Assembly: GCF_030034735.1 (NCBI RefSeq)
Contig: NZ_CP125370.1
Location: 3,596,001-3,660,000, forward strand
Direction of reading: 5' to 3'
Length of the DNA stretch: 64,000 nucleotides
Origin: Paenibacillus sp. RC334
GTDB taxonomy: Bacteria > Bacillota > Bacilli > Paenibacillales > Paenibacillaceae
Shown: positions 18,144 through 27,718 of the stretch, in pieces
How the letters are laid out: each line of letters begins with the position of its first letter
Numbering within the stretch: the first letter of the stretch is position 1
Notes under the pieces: generated by a model
What the model was told of the DNA's origin: nothing
The model's input: the letters and a program-made list of their open reading frames with translations, nothing else
The model's database searches: none
Position numbers and translations under genes: made by a program

Positions 18144-21100
18144 TTATTCCCCAATATGCACGCCGATAGTTTTACCGTTCACTTCTACGCGTTCCACAGG
18201 CTCGGCTTGACCAAATGTCACTGTCGTTACCAATACGTTCTCACGCAACACCGAATCGAAGTTTTGAATCGCCTGACGTAGCTCACTATCTACATCCAGC
18301 GTAAGTGCCACATACTTTTCAATCGGCAGATCCAGCTTCTTACGGTAATCCTGCACCGCACGAACAACCTCACGTACCCAGCCCTCTTGCTCCAGCTCAG
18401 GCGTAATGTCCGTGTTCAATGCTACGGTTAAACCATAGCCGGAAGCGGAAGCAAAGCCTTTCTTAGCTTTTTTCTCCACCAGCAATTCCTCGGCTGTAAC
18501 CTGCAACTCTTCCCCTTCTGGAGAAGCCACGTTCAGCACTCCTTTTTCCACAACCGACCGGGTATCTTCAGCAGACATTCCTTTGAAAAAGTTTTGCAGG
18601 AAGCCGACATTTTTGCCGTATTTCTTGCCCGCTACCTTCAAATTCAGCTTCAGCGTGAAGTCTACAAAGCCGCTATCGTCCGTTTCAACATGAATATTTT
18701 TCACATTGATCTCATCCTTGATGATTTCCTCATAACCACTCAGATCAAAATCCTGATCCATGGACAAAATCAATTCGGATAACGGCTGACGCGTTTTCAG
18801 CCCCGTTTCGTTACGGACATTGCGCGCCAGTTCTACTACGCGGCGAGCCGTCTCCATGTCACGTTCCAGTTCCAGATCAATCAGGGCTTCATTTGCAGTT
18901 GGATAATCATCCAGATGAACGCTTTCTCCGTTGCTCAGGTTCAGGTAAATATCCTCAGCCAGCATCGGCGTGAACGGCGCAAGCAGCTTCGCTGTGGTCA
19001 ACAACACCTCAGTCAGTGTACGGTACGCATCCAATTTATCTTCTGTAAGGCCATTGCCCCAGAACCGATCACGCGAACGGCGGATATACCAATTGCTCAG
19101 TTCATCCACGAACGACTCAATCGCTTTGGACGAGTTCAGGAAATCGTTCACAGCCAGTGCTTTGTCCACCACCAGAATCAAGCTGTTGAGACGGGACAAA
19201 ATCCAGCGATCCAGCTTGTGTGCCGATGGCTTGAACGGATGCTGCGCCGGTTCAAAACCGTCGATATCCGCATACAAGGTCAGGAAAGCGTGTGTATTTA
19301 CGAGCGTATCTACCAGCTTCGATTTGGCTTCGCCTACAATGCCCTTGGAAAAACGTTTGCTATTCCACGGTGCACTATCGGACAACAAAGCCCAACGGAA
19401 AGCATCTGTACCATACTCGTCAATCACTTCCCATGGATCAATCACATTTCCCTTGGATTTGGACATTTTCTGCCCCTGCTCATCCAGTACGTGGCCTGTC
19501 GCCATAACTGCTTTGTAAGGAGCTTTCCCTGTAAGCATGGTCGAAACAGCAAGCAAGCTGTAGAACCAGCCACGAGTCTGGTCAATACCTTCACAGATCA
19601 TGTCTGCCGGGAATTGCTGCTCGAATGTTTCATTATTTTCAAACGGATAATGATGTTGGGCAAAAGGCATGGAGCCGCTGTCGAACCATACGTCGATCAC
19701 TTCCGGTGTACGGGTCATTTCGTATTTACCGCATGTACTGCGAACCTTGACTTCATCTACATATGGCTTGTGCAGCTCAATGTCAGCTGGTACGTCACCA
19801 ATCGCACGTTCCCGTAGTTCAGCAATACTATGCGGAGCGAACTGCTCTCCGGTTTCCTCACAAACCCAGATATTCAGCGGTGTGCCCCAATAGCGATCAC
19901 GGCTGATGTTCCAGTCCACCAATTCCTCCAAAAACTTGCCGAAGCGTCCTTCGCGTATATGACCCGGATACCATTCAACTTCGTTATTGTTGGCAATCAG
20001 TTGATCCTTGATGGCGGTTGTTTTGATAAACCAGCTATCCATGGCATAGTACAATAGCGGAGTATCACAGCGCCAGCAGAACGGATAACTATGCTCGTAT
20101 TTTTCCTTGCTGTACAGCAAGCCTTTTTCCGACAGCATTTTAACAATATCCACATCACAGTCCTTTACAAAACGGCCTGCAAAATCAGTGATTTCCTCTA
20201 CATAGTTACCCTGGAGATCCACCACATTGATGAATCCAACGCCATTTTCACGGCATACCCGGTAATCATCCTCGCCATACGCCGGAGCCATATGAACAAT
20301 ACCTGTACCGCTGGAGTCGGTTACGAACTTCGCACCCAGAATCTGATTGCCCTTCTCGACTTGGAAATACGTAAATGGCGGAGTATACGTTTGACCTACC
20401 AGTTCCGAGCCAGACAACGTGCCAATCACTTCATGATCGCCTTTAATCACGTCTCCGACGAGGTTTTTGGCAACGATGTATACACCGTCTTCCTGTTTTA
20501 CACGAGCGTATTCCAGATCAGGATTGACGGCAAGTGCCACGTGACTCGGCAAGGTCCAAGGTGTTGTCGTCCAGGCCAGCACATATTCACCACTGCTATG
20601 CAGCTTAAATTTGGCCGTGGCACTCAGGTCTTTTACGTCTTTGTAGCCCTGTGCCACTTCATGGGAACTCAACGTTGTTTGACAATCTGGACAATACGGA
20701 CTTACGCGATGACCGCGATACAGCAGACCCTTTTCGTGAATCGTCGCCAGAATGTTCCACACACTCTCGATATAGTTATTATCCAGCGTAATGTATGGAT
20801 TATCTAGGTCTGTCCAGTAACCGATAGCTTCGGTCAGATCACGCCATTGCTGCTCATACTCAAACACGCTGGCTTTACATTTTTTGATAAACTTTTCAAC
20901 GCCGTATTCCTCAATTTCAGGCTTATGGGAAATGCCCAGTTGCTTCTGTACACCCAATTCTACTGGTAGCCCATGGGTATCCCAACCCGCCTTACGTACG
21001 ACACGGTACCCCTTCATCGTTTGGTAACGGCCAACAAAATCCTTAATCACACGGCCCAGCATGTGACCGATATGCGGTTTACCGTTGGCTGTTGGCGGAC

Positions 21101-21233
21101 CTTCATAAAATACAAAGTTTGGCTTACCCTCACGATGCGTGATCGTTTTGCGGAACGTGTCCTCCTGCTTCCATTTGCTCAGGATGCGCAGGTCGCGGGA
21201 CCGTGCCTTTTCTTTGACATCTACTCTGTTCAT
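18144..21233 (-). CDS. ileS: Isoleucyl-tRNA synthetase, eukaryote-like (type 2)
   Basis: This class I synthetase of 1029 aa charges tRNA-Ile. The HIGH motif is within [20 protein letters not shown] (residues about 42-61) and the KMSKS motif is in [14 protein letters not shown]. The sequence around HIGH and the long C-terminal region match type 2 (archaeal/eukaryotic-like) enzymes rather than the roughly 920-residue type 1 of B. subtilis, which has FxDGPPYANGxIHIGHALNK and a C-terminal zinc ribbon; no such Cys cluster ends this protein. Type 2 enzymes are known for mupirocin tolerance. The gene has its own promoter and T-box. Confidence 0.96.
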   Translation of the reverse strand: MNRVDVKEKARSRDLRILSKWKQEDTFRKTITHREGKPNFVFYEGPPTANGKPHIGHMLGRVIKDFVGRYQTMKGYRVVRKAGWDTHGLPVELGVQKQLGISHKPEIEEYGVEKFIKKCKASVFEYEQQWRDLTEAIGYWTDLDNPYITLDNNYIESVWNILATIHEKGLLYRGHRVSPYCPDCQTTLSSHEVAQGYKDVKDLSATAKFKLHSSGEYVLAWTTTPWTLPSHVALAVNPDLEYARVKQEDGVYIVAKNLVGDVIKGDHEVIGTLSGSELVGQTYTPPFTYFQVEKGNQILGAKFVTDSSGTGIVHMAPAYGEDDYRVCRENGVGFINVVDLQGNYVEEITDFAGRFVKDCDVDIVKMLSEKGLLYSKEKYEHSYPFCWRCDTPLLYYAMDSWFIKTTAIKDQLIANNNEVEWYPGHIREGRFGKFLEELVDWNISRDRYWGTPLNIWVCEETGEQFAPHSIAELRERAIGDVPADIELHKPYVDEVKVRSTCGKYEMTRTPEVIDVWFDSGSMPFAQHHYPFENNETFEQQFPADMICEGIDQTRGWFYSLLAVSTMLTGKAPYKAVMATGHVLDEQGQKMSKSKGNVIDPWEVIDEYGTDAFRWALLSDSAPWNSKRFSKGIVGEAKSKLVDTLVNTHAFLTLYADIDGFEPAQHPFKPSAHKLDRWILSRLNSLILVVDKALAVNDFLNSSKAIESFVDELSNWYIRRSRDRFWGNGLTEDKLDAYRTLTEVLLTTAKLLAPFTPMLAEDIYLNLSNGESVHLDDYPTANEALIDLELERDMETARRVVELARNVRNETGLKTRQPLSELILSMDQDFDLSGYEEIIKDEINVKNIHVETDDSGFVDFTLKLNLKVAGKKYGKNVGFLQNFFKGMSAEDTRSVVEKGVLNVASPEGEELQVTAEELLVEKKAKKGFASASGYGLTVALNTDITPELEQEGWVREVVRAVQDYRKKLDLPIEKYVALTLDVDSELRQAIQNFDSVLRENVLVTTVTFGQAEPVERVEVNGKTIGVHIGE

Positions 21234-21293
21234 AATGTCATTCTTCCTCTCTGTTCATCAGTTTCTGTAGCATTCTCTGAAAAAAAGCAACAA

Positions 21294-21325
21294 AAAAGCC
21301 CCGTCCCTGTAAAGGGACGAGACTG
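21294..21325 (-). terminator. T-box terminator hairpin of ileS
   Basis: GTCCC/GGGAC-centred stem (CGTCCC and GGGACG around a TGTAAA loop at 21302-21319), followed on the minus strand by a run of T before the ileS start. It should form when tRNA-Ile is charged. Confidence 0.85.
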
Positions 21326-21600
21326 TGCTCGCGTTACCACCCTGATTCCGTAAACAGACCATTTTCAAAAAGACTGGTCCCGTCACGGCTCTCCGAGCCC
21401 TACTCAACTACAGCAGGGCGCCATTGTAACGTATGGCACACGGTGATAGCTTACACACGCCGGATAAAACTCAAGCGCTTCAGCTCACTTCTCAGGGAGG
21501 ATCTTCGGTCATGTTCTGAACGTTGGCTTGCACCGGAAAAAGGCCAACTCTCTGAGGGACAAAAACATGACGTACTCATTCCCATCAACGAATTACAAAT
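21326..21600 (-). promoter_or_regulatory. T-box leader (tRNA-Ile sensing) of ileS
   Basis: The conserved T-box sequence reads AGGGTGGTAACGCG on the minus strand (21330-21343). Upstream is a stem I region with AGAGAG and a specifier-loop candidate GAAGATC in which ATC (21500-21502) is an isoleucine codon. Uncharged tRNA-Ile should stabilise the antiterminator. Confidence 0.92.
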
Positions 21601-21695
21601 GTTAAATTCATCGGGATATTAAATCAGCAGCTTCGCTGCCCTGAATAACAACCCATTACCCAACGGATAACGTGATATTCAGTATAGTATTTACA

Positions 21696-21724
21696 GTTAT
21701 AGCCTGTTTGAAGATAAAAGTCAA
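21696..21724 (-). promoter_or_regulatory. Sigma-A promoter of ileS
   Basis: TTGACT (21719-21724), a 17-bp spacer, TATAAC (21696-21701). It begins the T-box leader, immediately downstream of divIVA. Confidence 0.78.
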
Positions 21725-21762
21725 CCCTGACGAGACCCAATCATCGCTGTCAGAAATGACGA

Positions 21763-22272
21763 TTAATAAATCTCTTTCATTTCACGCTCACGCTCCAGCA
21801 CTTCGCGTTCACGATTTTCAAGAGCTTCCCATCCGTCCTGACTTAACAAGTCAAGCTGCGCCTCCACCAATGTACGAAAACGTGCCCGGTAAATCGAAGC
21901 CTGCTTCTTCAGTTCCTCGACCTCCAACGCAATTTTGCGGGATTTGGACAACGCTTCATTCACAATGCGGTCCGCATTTTTTTCCGCTTCCTTCACGATG
22001 AGCTGCGATTCTTTCTTGGCATTGTTACGGACTTCATCAGCCGCTTCTTGCGCCACGATAATCGTCTTGCTCAACGTATCCTCAATGGTCGAAAAATGAT
22101 CGAGCTTTTCCTGAACATTCAACAGCTGTGTACTCAGTTCTTTATTTTCACGGATAACGCCCTCGTAATCCTTGATCACCTGATCCAAAAATTCATTGAC
22201 CTGATCTTCGTCATAACCGCGAAGCCGGCGGGCAAATTCCTTGTTATGTATATCCAATGGCGTTAATGGCAT
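21763..22272 (-). CDS. divIVA: Septum site-determining/polar scaffold protein DivIVA
   Basis: It recognises negatively curved membrane at septa and poles and recruits division or chromosome-anchoring factors. The 169-residue protein has the conserved N-terminal module MPLTPLDIHNKEFARRLRGY followed by long heptad coiled coils (from residue about 30 to the end) and a charged tail. ATG 22272 has TAGGAGGTG at 7 nt; a GTG at 22281 overlaps this site. It directly follows the ylm cluster, as in Bacillus. Confidence 0.95.
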   Translation of the reverse strand: MPLTPLDIHNKEFARRLRGYDEDQVNEFLDQVIKDYEGVIRENKELSTQLLNVQEKLDHFSTIEDTLSKTIIVAQEAADEVRNNAKKESQLIVKEAEKNADRIVNEALSKSRKIALEVEELKKQASIYRARFRTLVEAQLDLLSQDGWEALENREREVLEREREMKEIY

Positions 22273-22343
22273 GCCGTCCACCTCCTATAAGATTGACAAA
22301 AAAACATTTTCCGCGTCACGACGCTCACTATCATCTATCGGTC

Positions 22344-22372
22344 ATCATACCCCGTTTTGTGAATGCTGTACA
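22344..22372 (-). promoter_or_regulatory. Candidate promoter of divIVA
   Basis: TGTACA (22367-22372), a 17-bp spacer, TATGAT (22344-22349), within the 171-bp gap between ylmH and divIVA. The -35 matches at four of six positions. Confidence 0.45.
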
Positions 22373-22443
22373 GAGCAAAATCGTTCCAGTTCTCCGCTAT
22401 AGCTTAATTCTTTCGACAGAAAGCTCGTGATTCCTGCCTCCAG

Positions 22444-23226
22444 CTATATAAACTTGCCAATTTTGACACGGAATCTTCCTTTTTTTGTCATTCCATCTGT
22501 TTCCAGCACTTTGAAACGCCCAAACCCCTGCATGGAAATAACGTCCCCCGCTTTAAGTGAAGTGGATGGATTCTCCTCCACCTTCCAATTCACCCGGCAA
22601 CGTCCGGCCCGGATCGGAGTTAAAATCTTGCTCCGGCTGAGCTTGTACACATCACTGGCAATGCCATCCAGACGCAAAGAAGCCACCGTCAGGTCCAGCG
22701 GCTCCAATGCAACATCCTTCGTCCGCAGATTTTCTGGAGGCAACAGTTCGGTCCACACATGAACACGATGAACCTGCTGTAAATGCATTGTAATAAAATC
22801 GCTGATCTCTGAAGCCACCAATACATGGCACCCATCGTCCAGCACATGAATATCCCCGATTTTTCCACGCTTGATTCCAAGTCCCAATATCGCACCCAAG
22901 TAATCACCGTGCTCCAACGTATTAATTTTATGATCATCGGACAAAACGGAAAGAACCTGAATCCCCATATTCTCCTCGTCCAAATACGAATAATCGGGCG
23001 CAATCAGCGCCCGCTTTCGTTCCGATGCCTCATAGCCGCCATCTATCCTAATCGTGACCTTGTCTTCCTTCGAAGCAAGCGTCTCCAATATGTACAGTTG
23101 ACGCGGGTCCAAAAAATCAGTCAGCTTCTGCTCATGATAAGCCCCCGCATGACTGATCCATTCGGAAGCGCGATCTACATAATCCCGTTCATCCGGGTGA
23201 AAATGCTCATAAATCTCGGTTCGCAT
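22444..23226 (-). CDS. ylmH: YlmH, S4-domain RNA-binding protein
   Basis: The 260-residue protein ends in an S4 domain (SRSKILTPIRAGRCRVNWK... GDVISMQGFGRF). The N-terminal part, from MRTEIYEHFHPDERDYVDRA, and the central block LGIKRGKIGDIHV match YlmH proteins. In B. subtilis YlmH takes part in rescue of obstructed 50S subunits. It sits in the sepF cluster, 8 nt from ylmG. Confidence 0.92.
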   Translation of the reverse strand: MRTEIYEHFHPDERDYVDRASEWISHAGAYHEQKLTDFLDPRQLYILETLASKEDKVTIRIDGGYEASERKRALIAPDYSYLDEENMGIQVLSVLSDDHKINTLEHGDYLGAILGLGIKRGKIGDIHVLDDGCHVLVASEISDFITMHLQQVHRVHVWTELLPPENLRTKDVALEPLDLTVASLRLDGIASDVYKLSRSKILTPIRAGRCRVNWKVEENPSTSLKAGDVISMQGFGRFKVLETDGMTKKGRFRVKIGKFI

Positions 23227-23234
23227 AAGTCCTC

Positions 23235-23492
23235 CTAGACGAAATTGCTAATTAAAGACATCAAACCGTACGACGCAAAACGCAGAGCAATCAGCGCAAC
23301 GATGGGTGAAATATCAATCATCCCGAAGATTGGCGGTATAAATCTGCGAAAAGGAGACAAATACGGCTCCACAAACTTGGCAAGTAAATCACCGATTACA
23401 CTTTCTCTTGCATTAGGAAGCCATGACATCAGGACATATGCAATGATCATGTAAGAATAAATCTGAAATAGCCAACCGATTACCTCGATCAA
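23235..23492 (-). CDS. ylmG: YggT-family membrane protein YlmG
   Basis: It is an 85-residue integral membrane protein with two hydrophobic segments: residues about 4-24, and the second half after FRRFIPPIFGMIDISP. The central block, YVLMSWLPNARES then KFVEPYLSPFRRF, is the YggT signature. Function is not established; the family is genetically linked to septum or envelope organisation. It sits 7 nt after sepF. Confidence 0.92.
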   Translation of the reverse strand: MIEVIGWLFQIYSYMIIAYVLMSWLPNARESVIGDLLAKFVEPYLSPFRRFIPPIFGMIDISPIVALIALRFASYGLMSLISNFV

Positions 23493-23499
23493 GAAAAGC

Positions 23500-23952
23500 T
23501 CACCTCATTCTGTTAAGTTCTTGTTCAGTGTCAGCTAGTATTTCCGTAATGGAGCCTTGAATTTCAACCGTATCCGGTGTACACAGGAAAATATTATTGC
23601 CCACCTTGGAAATCCCCCCGCCCAACGCATATACAGTACCACTTAAAAAATCAATGATGCGCAACGCCTGATCCTTACGGATGCGTTGCAAATTGACCAC
23701 GACTGTACGATGGGAACGAATGTGGTCGGCAATTTCCTGTGCTTCATCATAAGAACGCGGCTCATACAGGACAACTTTCACATTTTTCTGTGAATGGATG
23801 CTGACAACATTATTGCCCTTCTGGTTCTTACGTTTATCAAAGCTTGGGGTTTCAATTTCTTGATCTTCCGGCGTATTCATAACCTCTCGCTCTACAACTT
23901 CCTCTTCTTCCTGAAGTCCCAGGAAGTTCATGAACTTATTCATTACGCCCAA
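23500..23952 (-). CDS. sepF: Cell division protein SepF
   Basis: SepF polymerises, bundles FtsZ and anchors it to the membrane through an N-terminal amphipathic helix (here MNKFMNFLGL). The C-terminal domain (VKVVLYEPRSYDEAQEIADH ... FLSGTVYALGGGISKVG) is intact. TTG 23952 has GAGGAGG at 7 nt and gives 150 aa; ATG 23943, overlapping the ylmE stop as TAATG, is the alternative and fits homologous N-termini. Confidence 0.93.
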   Translation of the reverse strand: MGVMNKFMNFLGLQEEEEVVEREVMNTPEDQEIETPSFDKRKNQKGNNVVSIHSQKNVKVVLYEPRSYDEAQEIADHIRSHRTVVVNLQRIRKDQALRIIDFLSGTVYALGGGISKVGNNIFLCTPDTVEIQGSITEILADTEQELNRMR

Positions 23953-24656
23953 TGGAAATCCTCCTCTCGTCCGACCAGTACAGAACCAAGCCGTAACCAG
24001 GTCGCTCCTTCTTCAACCGCCACCTCAAAATCATTAGACATGCCCATCGACAGGTGAACAATAGGTTCTCTCGTTAAAGCTTGTCCATTTAACGCATCAC
24101 GCAGTTCACGTAGCCCCCGAAATACAGGCCGGGTATTCTCCGGGTCTTCCTCATGGGGAGCCATTGTCATCAAGCCGATCACGTCCACATGCTCCAGATC
24201 GCGAATTTGTTTCAGAAAAGGTACCACCGCCTCAGAAGAAAGGCCATATTTCGAAGTTTCCCCTGAAATATTAACTTGCACAAAGGCTTTGATCCTTAGT
24301 CCAAGAGCAGCCGCCTTCTTGTCCAATTCCTGAGCCAGCGACAACCGATCAAGCGAGTGTATAAATTCAAATTTTCCAATAACATCTTTAACCTTATTGG
24401 TTTGCAGATGACCGATAAAATGCCATGTTCCCCGGTCACCCAGCTTGCTCCATTTATCCGCAGCATCCTGCCAGCGATTTTCGCCAACATGCTCCAAGCC
24501 ATTGTCTAATACGGATGCCATCGCCACTGCTGAAACATATTTCGTGACAGCAATCACATTTACTTCTTCACGCAAACGTCCGCTGCGGGCACATGCCGCT
24601 TCCACACGGGCGTTCACTTCTTTAATTCGTTCCTCCAAAGACACGGGAGGACTCAC
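23943..24656 (-). CDS. ylmE: YggS/PLPBP-family pyridoxal-phosphate homeostasis protein
   Basis: It is a single-domain alanine-racemase-like barrel, 237 aa, that binds PLP through the Lys in VIAVTKYVS (near residue 39). Later motifs WHFIGHLQTNK, MTMAPHEED and LSMGMSNDFEVAV are typical. No enzyme reaction is established for the family. Start GTG 24656 overlaps the ylmD stop as GTGA. Confidence 0.93.
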   Translation of the reverse strand: MSPPVSLEERIKEVNARVEAACARSGRLREEVNVIAVTKYVSAVAMASVLDNGLEHVGENRWQDAADKWSKLGDRGTWHFIGHLQTNKVKDVIGKFEFIHSLDRLSLAQELDKKAAALGLRIKAFVQVNISGETSKYGLSSEAVVPFLKQIRDLEHVDVIGLMTMAPHEEDPENTRPVFRGLRELRDALNGQALTREPIVHLSMGMSNDFEVAVEEGATWLRLGSVLVGREEDFHWA

Positions 24657-25537
24657 CTCTCTTCCAGACCAATCCAGCTCGCCATTCTCCCTGTGACGCC
24701 GCCTTCCTTGCGATACGAAAAAAACAAATCGCTGCGGCTACTCGTGCATAAGGTAGTACATTCGATACGGCTCGGCAATATTCCTGCTTTCATCATAATG
24801 TGTCGATTGCATTGTTTCAAGTCAAGGAGCGTTTTTCCGCCGCCTAACGGGAAATAGACAGTACCTTCCCATTTATCATTACCCGGGCAATCATGCTCCA
24901 AAACCCGAATTTGGCTCATAACATGCTCATCCACCTCGTATGACTCAGAACCAATGGAAGGGCCAATGGCTGCAAGCAAATCGGACGGCTGAGATCCATA
25001 TTCGGTCTGCATCGTTTGCACCATTTTCAGCGCAATCTCCGCAACTGTTCCTTTCCAGCCCGCATGCGCCAGCCCAACCACACGCCGCACCGGATCACAA
25101 AAATATAACGGCACGCAATCCGCATAAAAGGATGTCAGTAAAATGCCTGGTGCATCGGTCAACAGTCCGTCTGTATCCTGAAAAGCGGATACACGATCCA
25201 CAAAGCCACGCCCGCGGTCAGCAGCCTTTACAACAGCAACGTGATTACCGTGTACCTGCTCTCCACAGGTCCAGGCTTCAGGCATAAATCCGAGCTGCTC
25301 CGCAATAAGCTGCCGATTGCGAATAACTTTCTCCGGGTCATCCCCTACATGAAACGCACAATTCAGACTTTCATAAGGCACTTCACTGACACCGCCATGG
25401 CGTCCGGTAAAGCCTGCTGTCAATCCGCGAACCTGTTTCTCCCAGGATTGAATATATAACAACTCCGGCAAAGGATGCGTGCCATCTGCCGTTGACGCGA
25501 CACCCGTTGCCCCGGTATTTACTACAAACGGTTCCAT
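24653..25537 (-). CDS. ylmD: YlmD/YfiH (PgeF) laccase-domain protein
   Basis: The 294-residue protein belongs to the multicopper-oxidase-like family linked to purine nucleoside phosphorylase activity and, in E. coli, to peptidoglycan editing. Metal-site motifs are visible: CGEQVHGNHV, TSFYADCVPLYFCD, GLAHAGWKGTV and AAIGPSIGSESYEV. The location in the division cluster fits the peptidoglycan link. The N-terminus is about 20 residues longer than usual. Confidence 0.9.
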   Translation of the reverse strand: MEPFVVNTGATGVASTADGTHPLPELLYIQSWEKQVRGLTAGFTGRHGGVSEVPYESLNCAFHVGDDPEKVIRNRQLIAEQLGFMPEAWTCGEQVHGNHVAVVKAADRGRGFVDRVSAFQDTDGLLTDAPGILLTSFYADCVPLYFCDPVRRVVGLAHAGWKGTVAEIALKMVQTMQTEYGSQPSDLLAAIGPSIGSESYEVDEHVMSQIRVLEHDCPGNDKWEGTVYFPLGGGKTLLDLKQCNRHIMMKAGILPSRIECTTLCTSSRSDLFFSYRKEGGVTGRMASWIGLEER

Positions 25538-25633
25538 TCGTTCTCACCTCTACTGCCCAGTGTACCAAAAAGCCGCCGCCGTGTCTTCACATAGCTGTCA
25601 AATGCACATATTCCTAAAGCTCAAAATCACTGT

Positions 25634-25942
25634 TCAAAATCCCCGTCGATCATTTCGTTCCTGGCGCTCAATATATACTTTTTCCTCACCATCACCCTGC
25701 GGCTCATGCAGTCCCTCCAATCGTACAAGTACCACATCCGAGCCAATTTTCACAATGTTGCGCCAAGGAATGACCAGTTCACTTCCCCCTCCAAACCAGC
25801 CCATAAAACGGCTGCTGCCAGGGACAACAATGGCCTCGATTTTGCCCTGCCGTACATCAATCTCCAAATCACTGATTTGTCCCAATCGTCGCCCATCTAC
25901 AATGTTAATGACATCCTTTGTTTGAAACTCGGAAATTTTCAT
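25634..25942 (-). CDS. ylmC: YlmC/YmxH-family sporulation protein (PRC-barrel)
   Basis: A small PRC-barrel protein of 102 aa if it starts at ATG 25942 (MKISEFQTKDVINIVDG), the start that matches family members. In-frame ATG 25978 or GTG 25981 has a better-placed AAAGGA and would add 12-13 residues. The core LGQISDLEIDVRQGKIEAIVVPG and SELVIPWRNIVKIGSDVVLV are typical. It lies between sigG and ylmD; B. subtilis ylmA is absent here. Function is unknown. Confidence 0.85.
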   Translation of the reverse strand: MKISEFQTKDVINIVDGRRLGQISDLEIDVRQGKIEAIVVPGSSRFMGWFGGGSELVIPWRNIVKIGSDVVLVRLEGLHEPQGDGEEKVYIERQERNDRRGF

Positions 25943-26034
25943 GGCCCTTACCGACGTTTCCGGCGTACTCACACGCATCACATCCTTTATTTCACTATAT
26001 GAGCGAGAGAACCCAAAAAATGTCCTTTAAACGC

Positions 26035-26061
26035 AAAAACGATCCACACAGGATCGTTTTT
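26035..26061 (-). terminator. Terminator after sigG
   Basis: A perfect 11-bp stem AAAAACGATCC/GGATCGTTTTT with loop ACACA. The T tract works in both directions. Confidence 0.9.
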
Positions 26062-26096
26062 ATCAGTGTGCCTTCCAAGCTTCTCTTCCCTTAAAA

Positions 26097-26879
26097 CTAA
26101 GACTTCACATGCTTTTGCATTTGCTGTATAGCCGACTTCTCTAATCTCGAAACCTGGGCTTGAGAGATACCGATTTCGTCGGCAACCTCCATCTGCGTCT
26201 TTCCTTCATAAAAACGCATGGACAATATCATCTTTTCACGCTGGCCCAGGCGATGCATCGCTTCCCGCAGAGCGATTTCCTCAATCCATGAGACGTCCTT
26301 ATTTCTGTCATCACTGATCTGATCCATCACATAGATTGGGTCGCCCCCGTCGTGATATATCGGCTCGAACAGCGAAACCGGGTCCTGAATCGCATCTAAT
26401 GCGAACACAACATCTTCCTTAGGCACGTTCAGCGCCTCAGAAATTTCAAAAATCGTCGGTTCCCGCGAATTCAGATTTGTCAGACTATCCCGCACTTGAA
26501 GCGCCTTATATGCAATATCTCGCAGCGAACGGGATACACGGATCGGATTGTTGTCCCGCAAATACCGGCGTATCTCACCGATAATCATCGGCACCGCATA
26601 AGTGGAAAACTTCACGTTTTGCGAAAGGTCAAAATTATCAATCGCCTTCATCAGGCCGATGCATCCTACCTGAAACAAATCGTCAACAAACTCTCCCCGA
26701 TTGTTAAAGCGCTGAATCACACTCAGGACGAGCCGTAAATTGCCGTTAACCAATTTTTCTCTGGCTGATCGTTCATTATTTTGCTGAAGTGATGTGAACA
26801 GCTCGCGCATTTCCGCATTGGTTAGCACCGGCAGTTTGGCGGTATCCACACCGCAAATTTCCACTTTGTTTCGGGTCAT
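26097..26879 (-). CDS. sigG: Late forespore sigma factor sigma-G
   Basis: It directs transcription in the engulfed forespore. The 260-residue protein starts with the SigG-specific MTRNKVEICGVDTAKLPVL, has sigma region 2 (FVDDLFQVGCIGLMKAIDNF ... STYAVPMIIGEIRRYLRDN) and region 4 with a helix-turn-helix (QMEVADEIGISQAQVSRLEK). The 5' leader can hide the Shine-Dalgarno in a hairpin (see 26880-26930). It follows sigE, as in all Bacillales. Confidence 0.97.
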   Translation of the reverse strand: MTRNKVEICGVDTAKLPVLTNAEMRELFTSLQQNNERSAREKLVNGNLRLVLSVIQRFNNRGEFVDDLFQVGCIGLMKAIDNFDLSQNVKFSTYAVPMIIGEIRRYLRDNNPIRVSRSLRDIAYKALQVRDSLTNLNSREPTIFEISEALNVPKEDVVFALDAIQDPVSLFEPIYHDGGDPIYVMDQISDDRNKDVSWIEEIALREAMHRLGQREKMILSMRFYEGKTQMEVADEIGISQAQVSRLEKSAIQQMQKHVKS

Positions 26880-26930
26880 CGTGTCTTACCTCCCAAGGAG
26901 CAACATTAATGTACATTATCTCCTGAGGGT
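26880..26930 (-). promoter_or_regulatory. sigG leader: hairpin covering the Shine-Dalgarno
   Basis: On the minus strand CTCC-TTG-GGAG (26890-26900) folds the SD GGGAGG (26888-26894) into a stem 8-10 nt before the ATG. An upstream AGGAG can pair instead with the same CTCCT, giving two exclusive folds. B. subtilis sigG is known for an inhibitory leader element. Confidence 0.5.
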
Positions 26931-26975
26931 GTTTTTTTATTCGCCGTTTCCATCGCTTCCGAATATACCCAAACG

Positions 26976-27717
26976 TCACACCATTTTGTTGAACTCTTTC
27001 CGTAAGCGCTTTATAATACGTTTTTCCAGACGCGAAATATAGGATTGCGAGATGCCTAACAGGTCAGCAACATCCTTCTGTGTCTTCTCTTCCCCGTCCT
27101 GCAAGCCAAAACGCAGCTCCATAATCAGACGTTCCCGATCCGTCAGCTTATCCAGCGCCTTATGCAATAATTTGCGGTCCACCTGCTCCTCAATATTGCG
27201 GTAAATGGTATCATTTTCCGTCCCCATCACATCGGAAAGTAGCAACTCATTCCCATCCCAATCAATATTCAAAGGCTCGTCAAAAGAAACTTCCGTTCTC
27301 GTTTTACTATTTCGGCGCAAATACATTAAAATTTCATTTTCGATGCATCGGGAAGCATAGGTAGCGAGCTTGATTTTTTTCTCGGGATCAAAGGTGTTAA
27401 CTGCCTTGATAAGTCCAATCGCCCCTATGGATACGAGATCCTCAATGTTGATTCCTGTGTTCTCAAACTTACGTGCAATGTACACCACCAGCCGCAAATT
27501 CCGTTCAATCAACATGGAGCGTACTGCTGCATCACCGGAAGAGAGTTTTCCAAGCAAATACTCTTCCTCATCCCTCGTCAGCGGCGGGGGGGAGCGCCTC
27601 GCTGCCGCCGATATAATAAATCTCTTCACTTTTTAACCCGAATAAAAATAAAATACGATAATATTGCAACTGTAAAGTCAACCTGATTTTCATCTTGAAT
27701 TTCATCTGTTCCCACAT
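26976..27717 (-). CDS. sigE: Pro-sigma-E, mother-cell sigma factor; frameshifted in the pro-region as read
   Basis: The intact region, from a GTG at 27629, encodes 217 aa with complete sigma regions 2-4 ([38 protein letters not shown]). True pro-sigma-E should start at ATG 27717 (AGGGGGAG upstream, one base past the spoIIGA stop), [13 protein letters not shown]..., and pass through [19 protein letters not shown], which mirrors the B. subtilis SpoIIGA cleavage region. That frame meets the rest only if the C run at 27586-27592 has six bases; seven are present, so the pro-region ends early. With six, the protein is 246 aa (B. subtilis 239). Sequencing error is most likely. If real, only an N-terminally shortened sigma from the GTG could be made. 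Confidence 0.9.
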
Positions 27718-27718
27718 G

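Noticed and set aside
18915..19817. 300-codon plus-strand open frame antisense to ileS
   Set aside because: It lies wholly inside ileS, has no ribosome site and its sequence is low in recognisable motifs; it is a shadow frame.
22290..22325. GCGTC/GACGC hairpin before the divIVA start as an attenuator
   Set aside because: The stem is only 5 bp and the T run lies about 9 nt away.
26930..26965. Possible sigma-F promoter before sigG (GTATA ... GGCGAATAA)
   Set aside because: The elements look right but the 18-bp gap is about two bases longer than the sigma-F pattern, so I do not list it as a feature.
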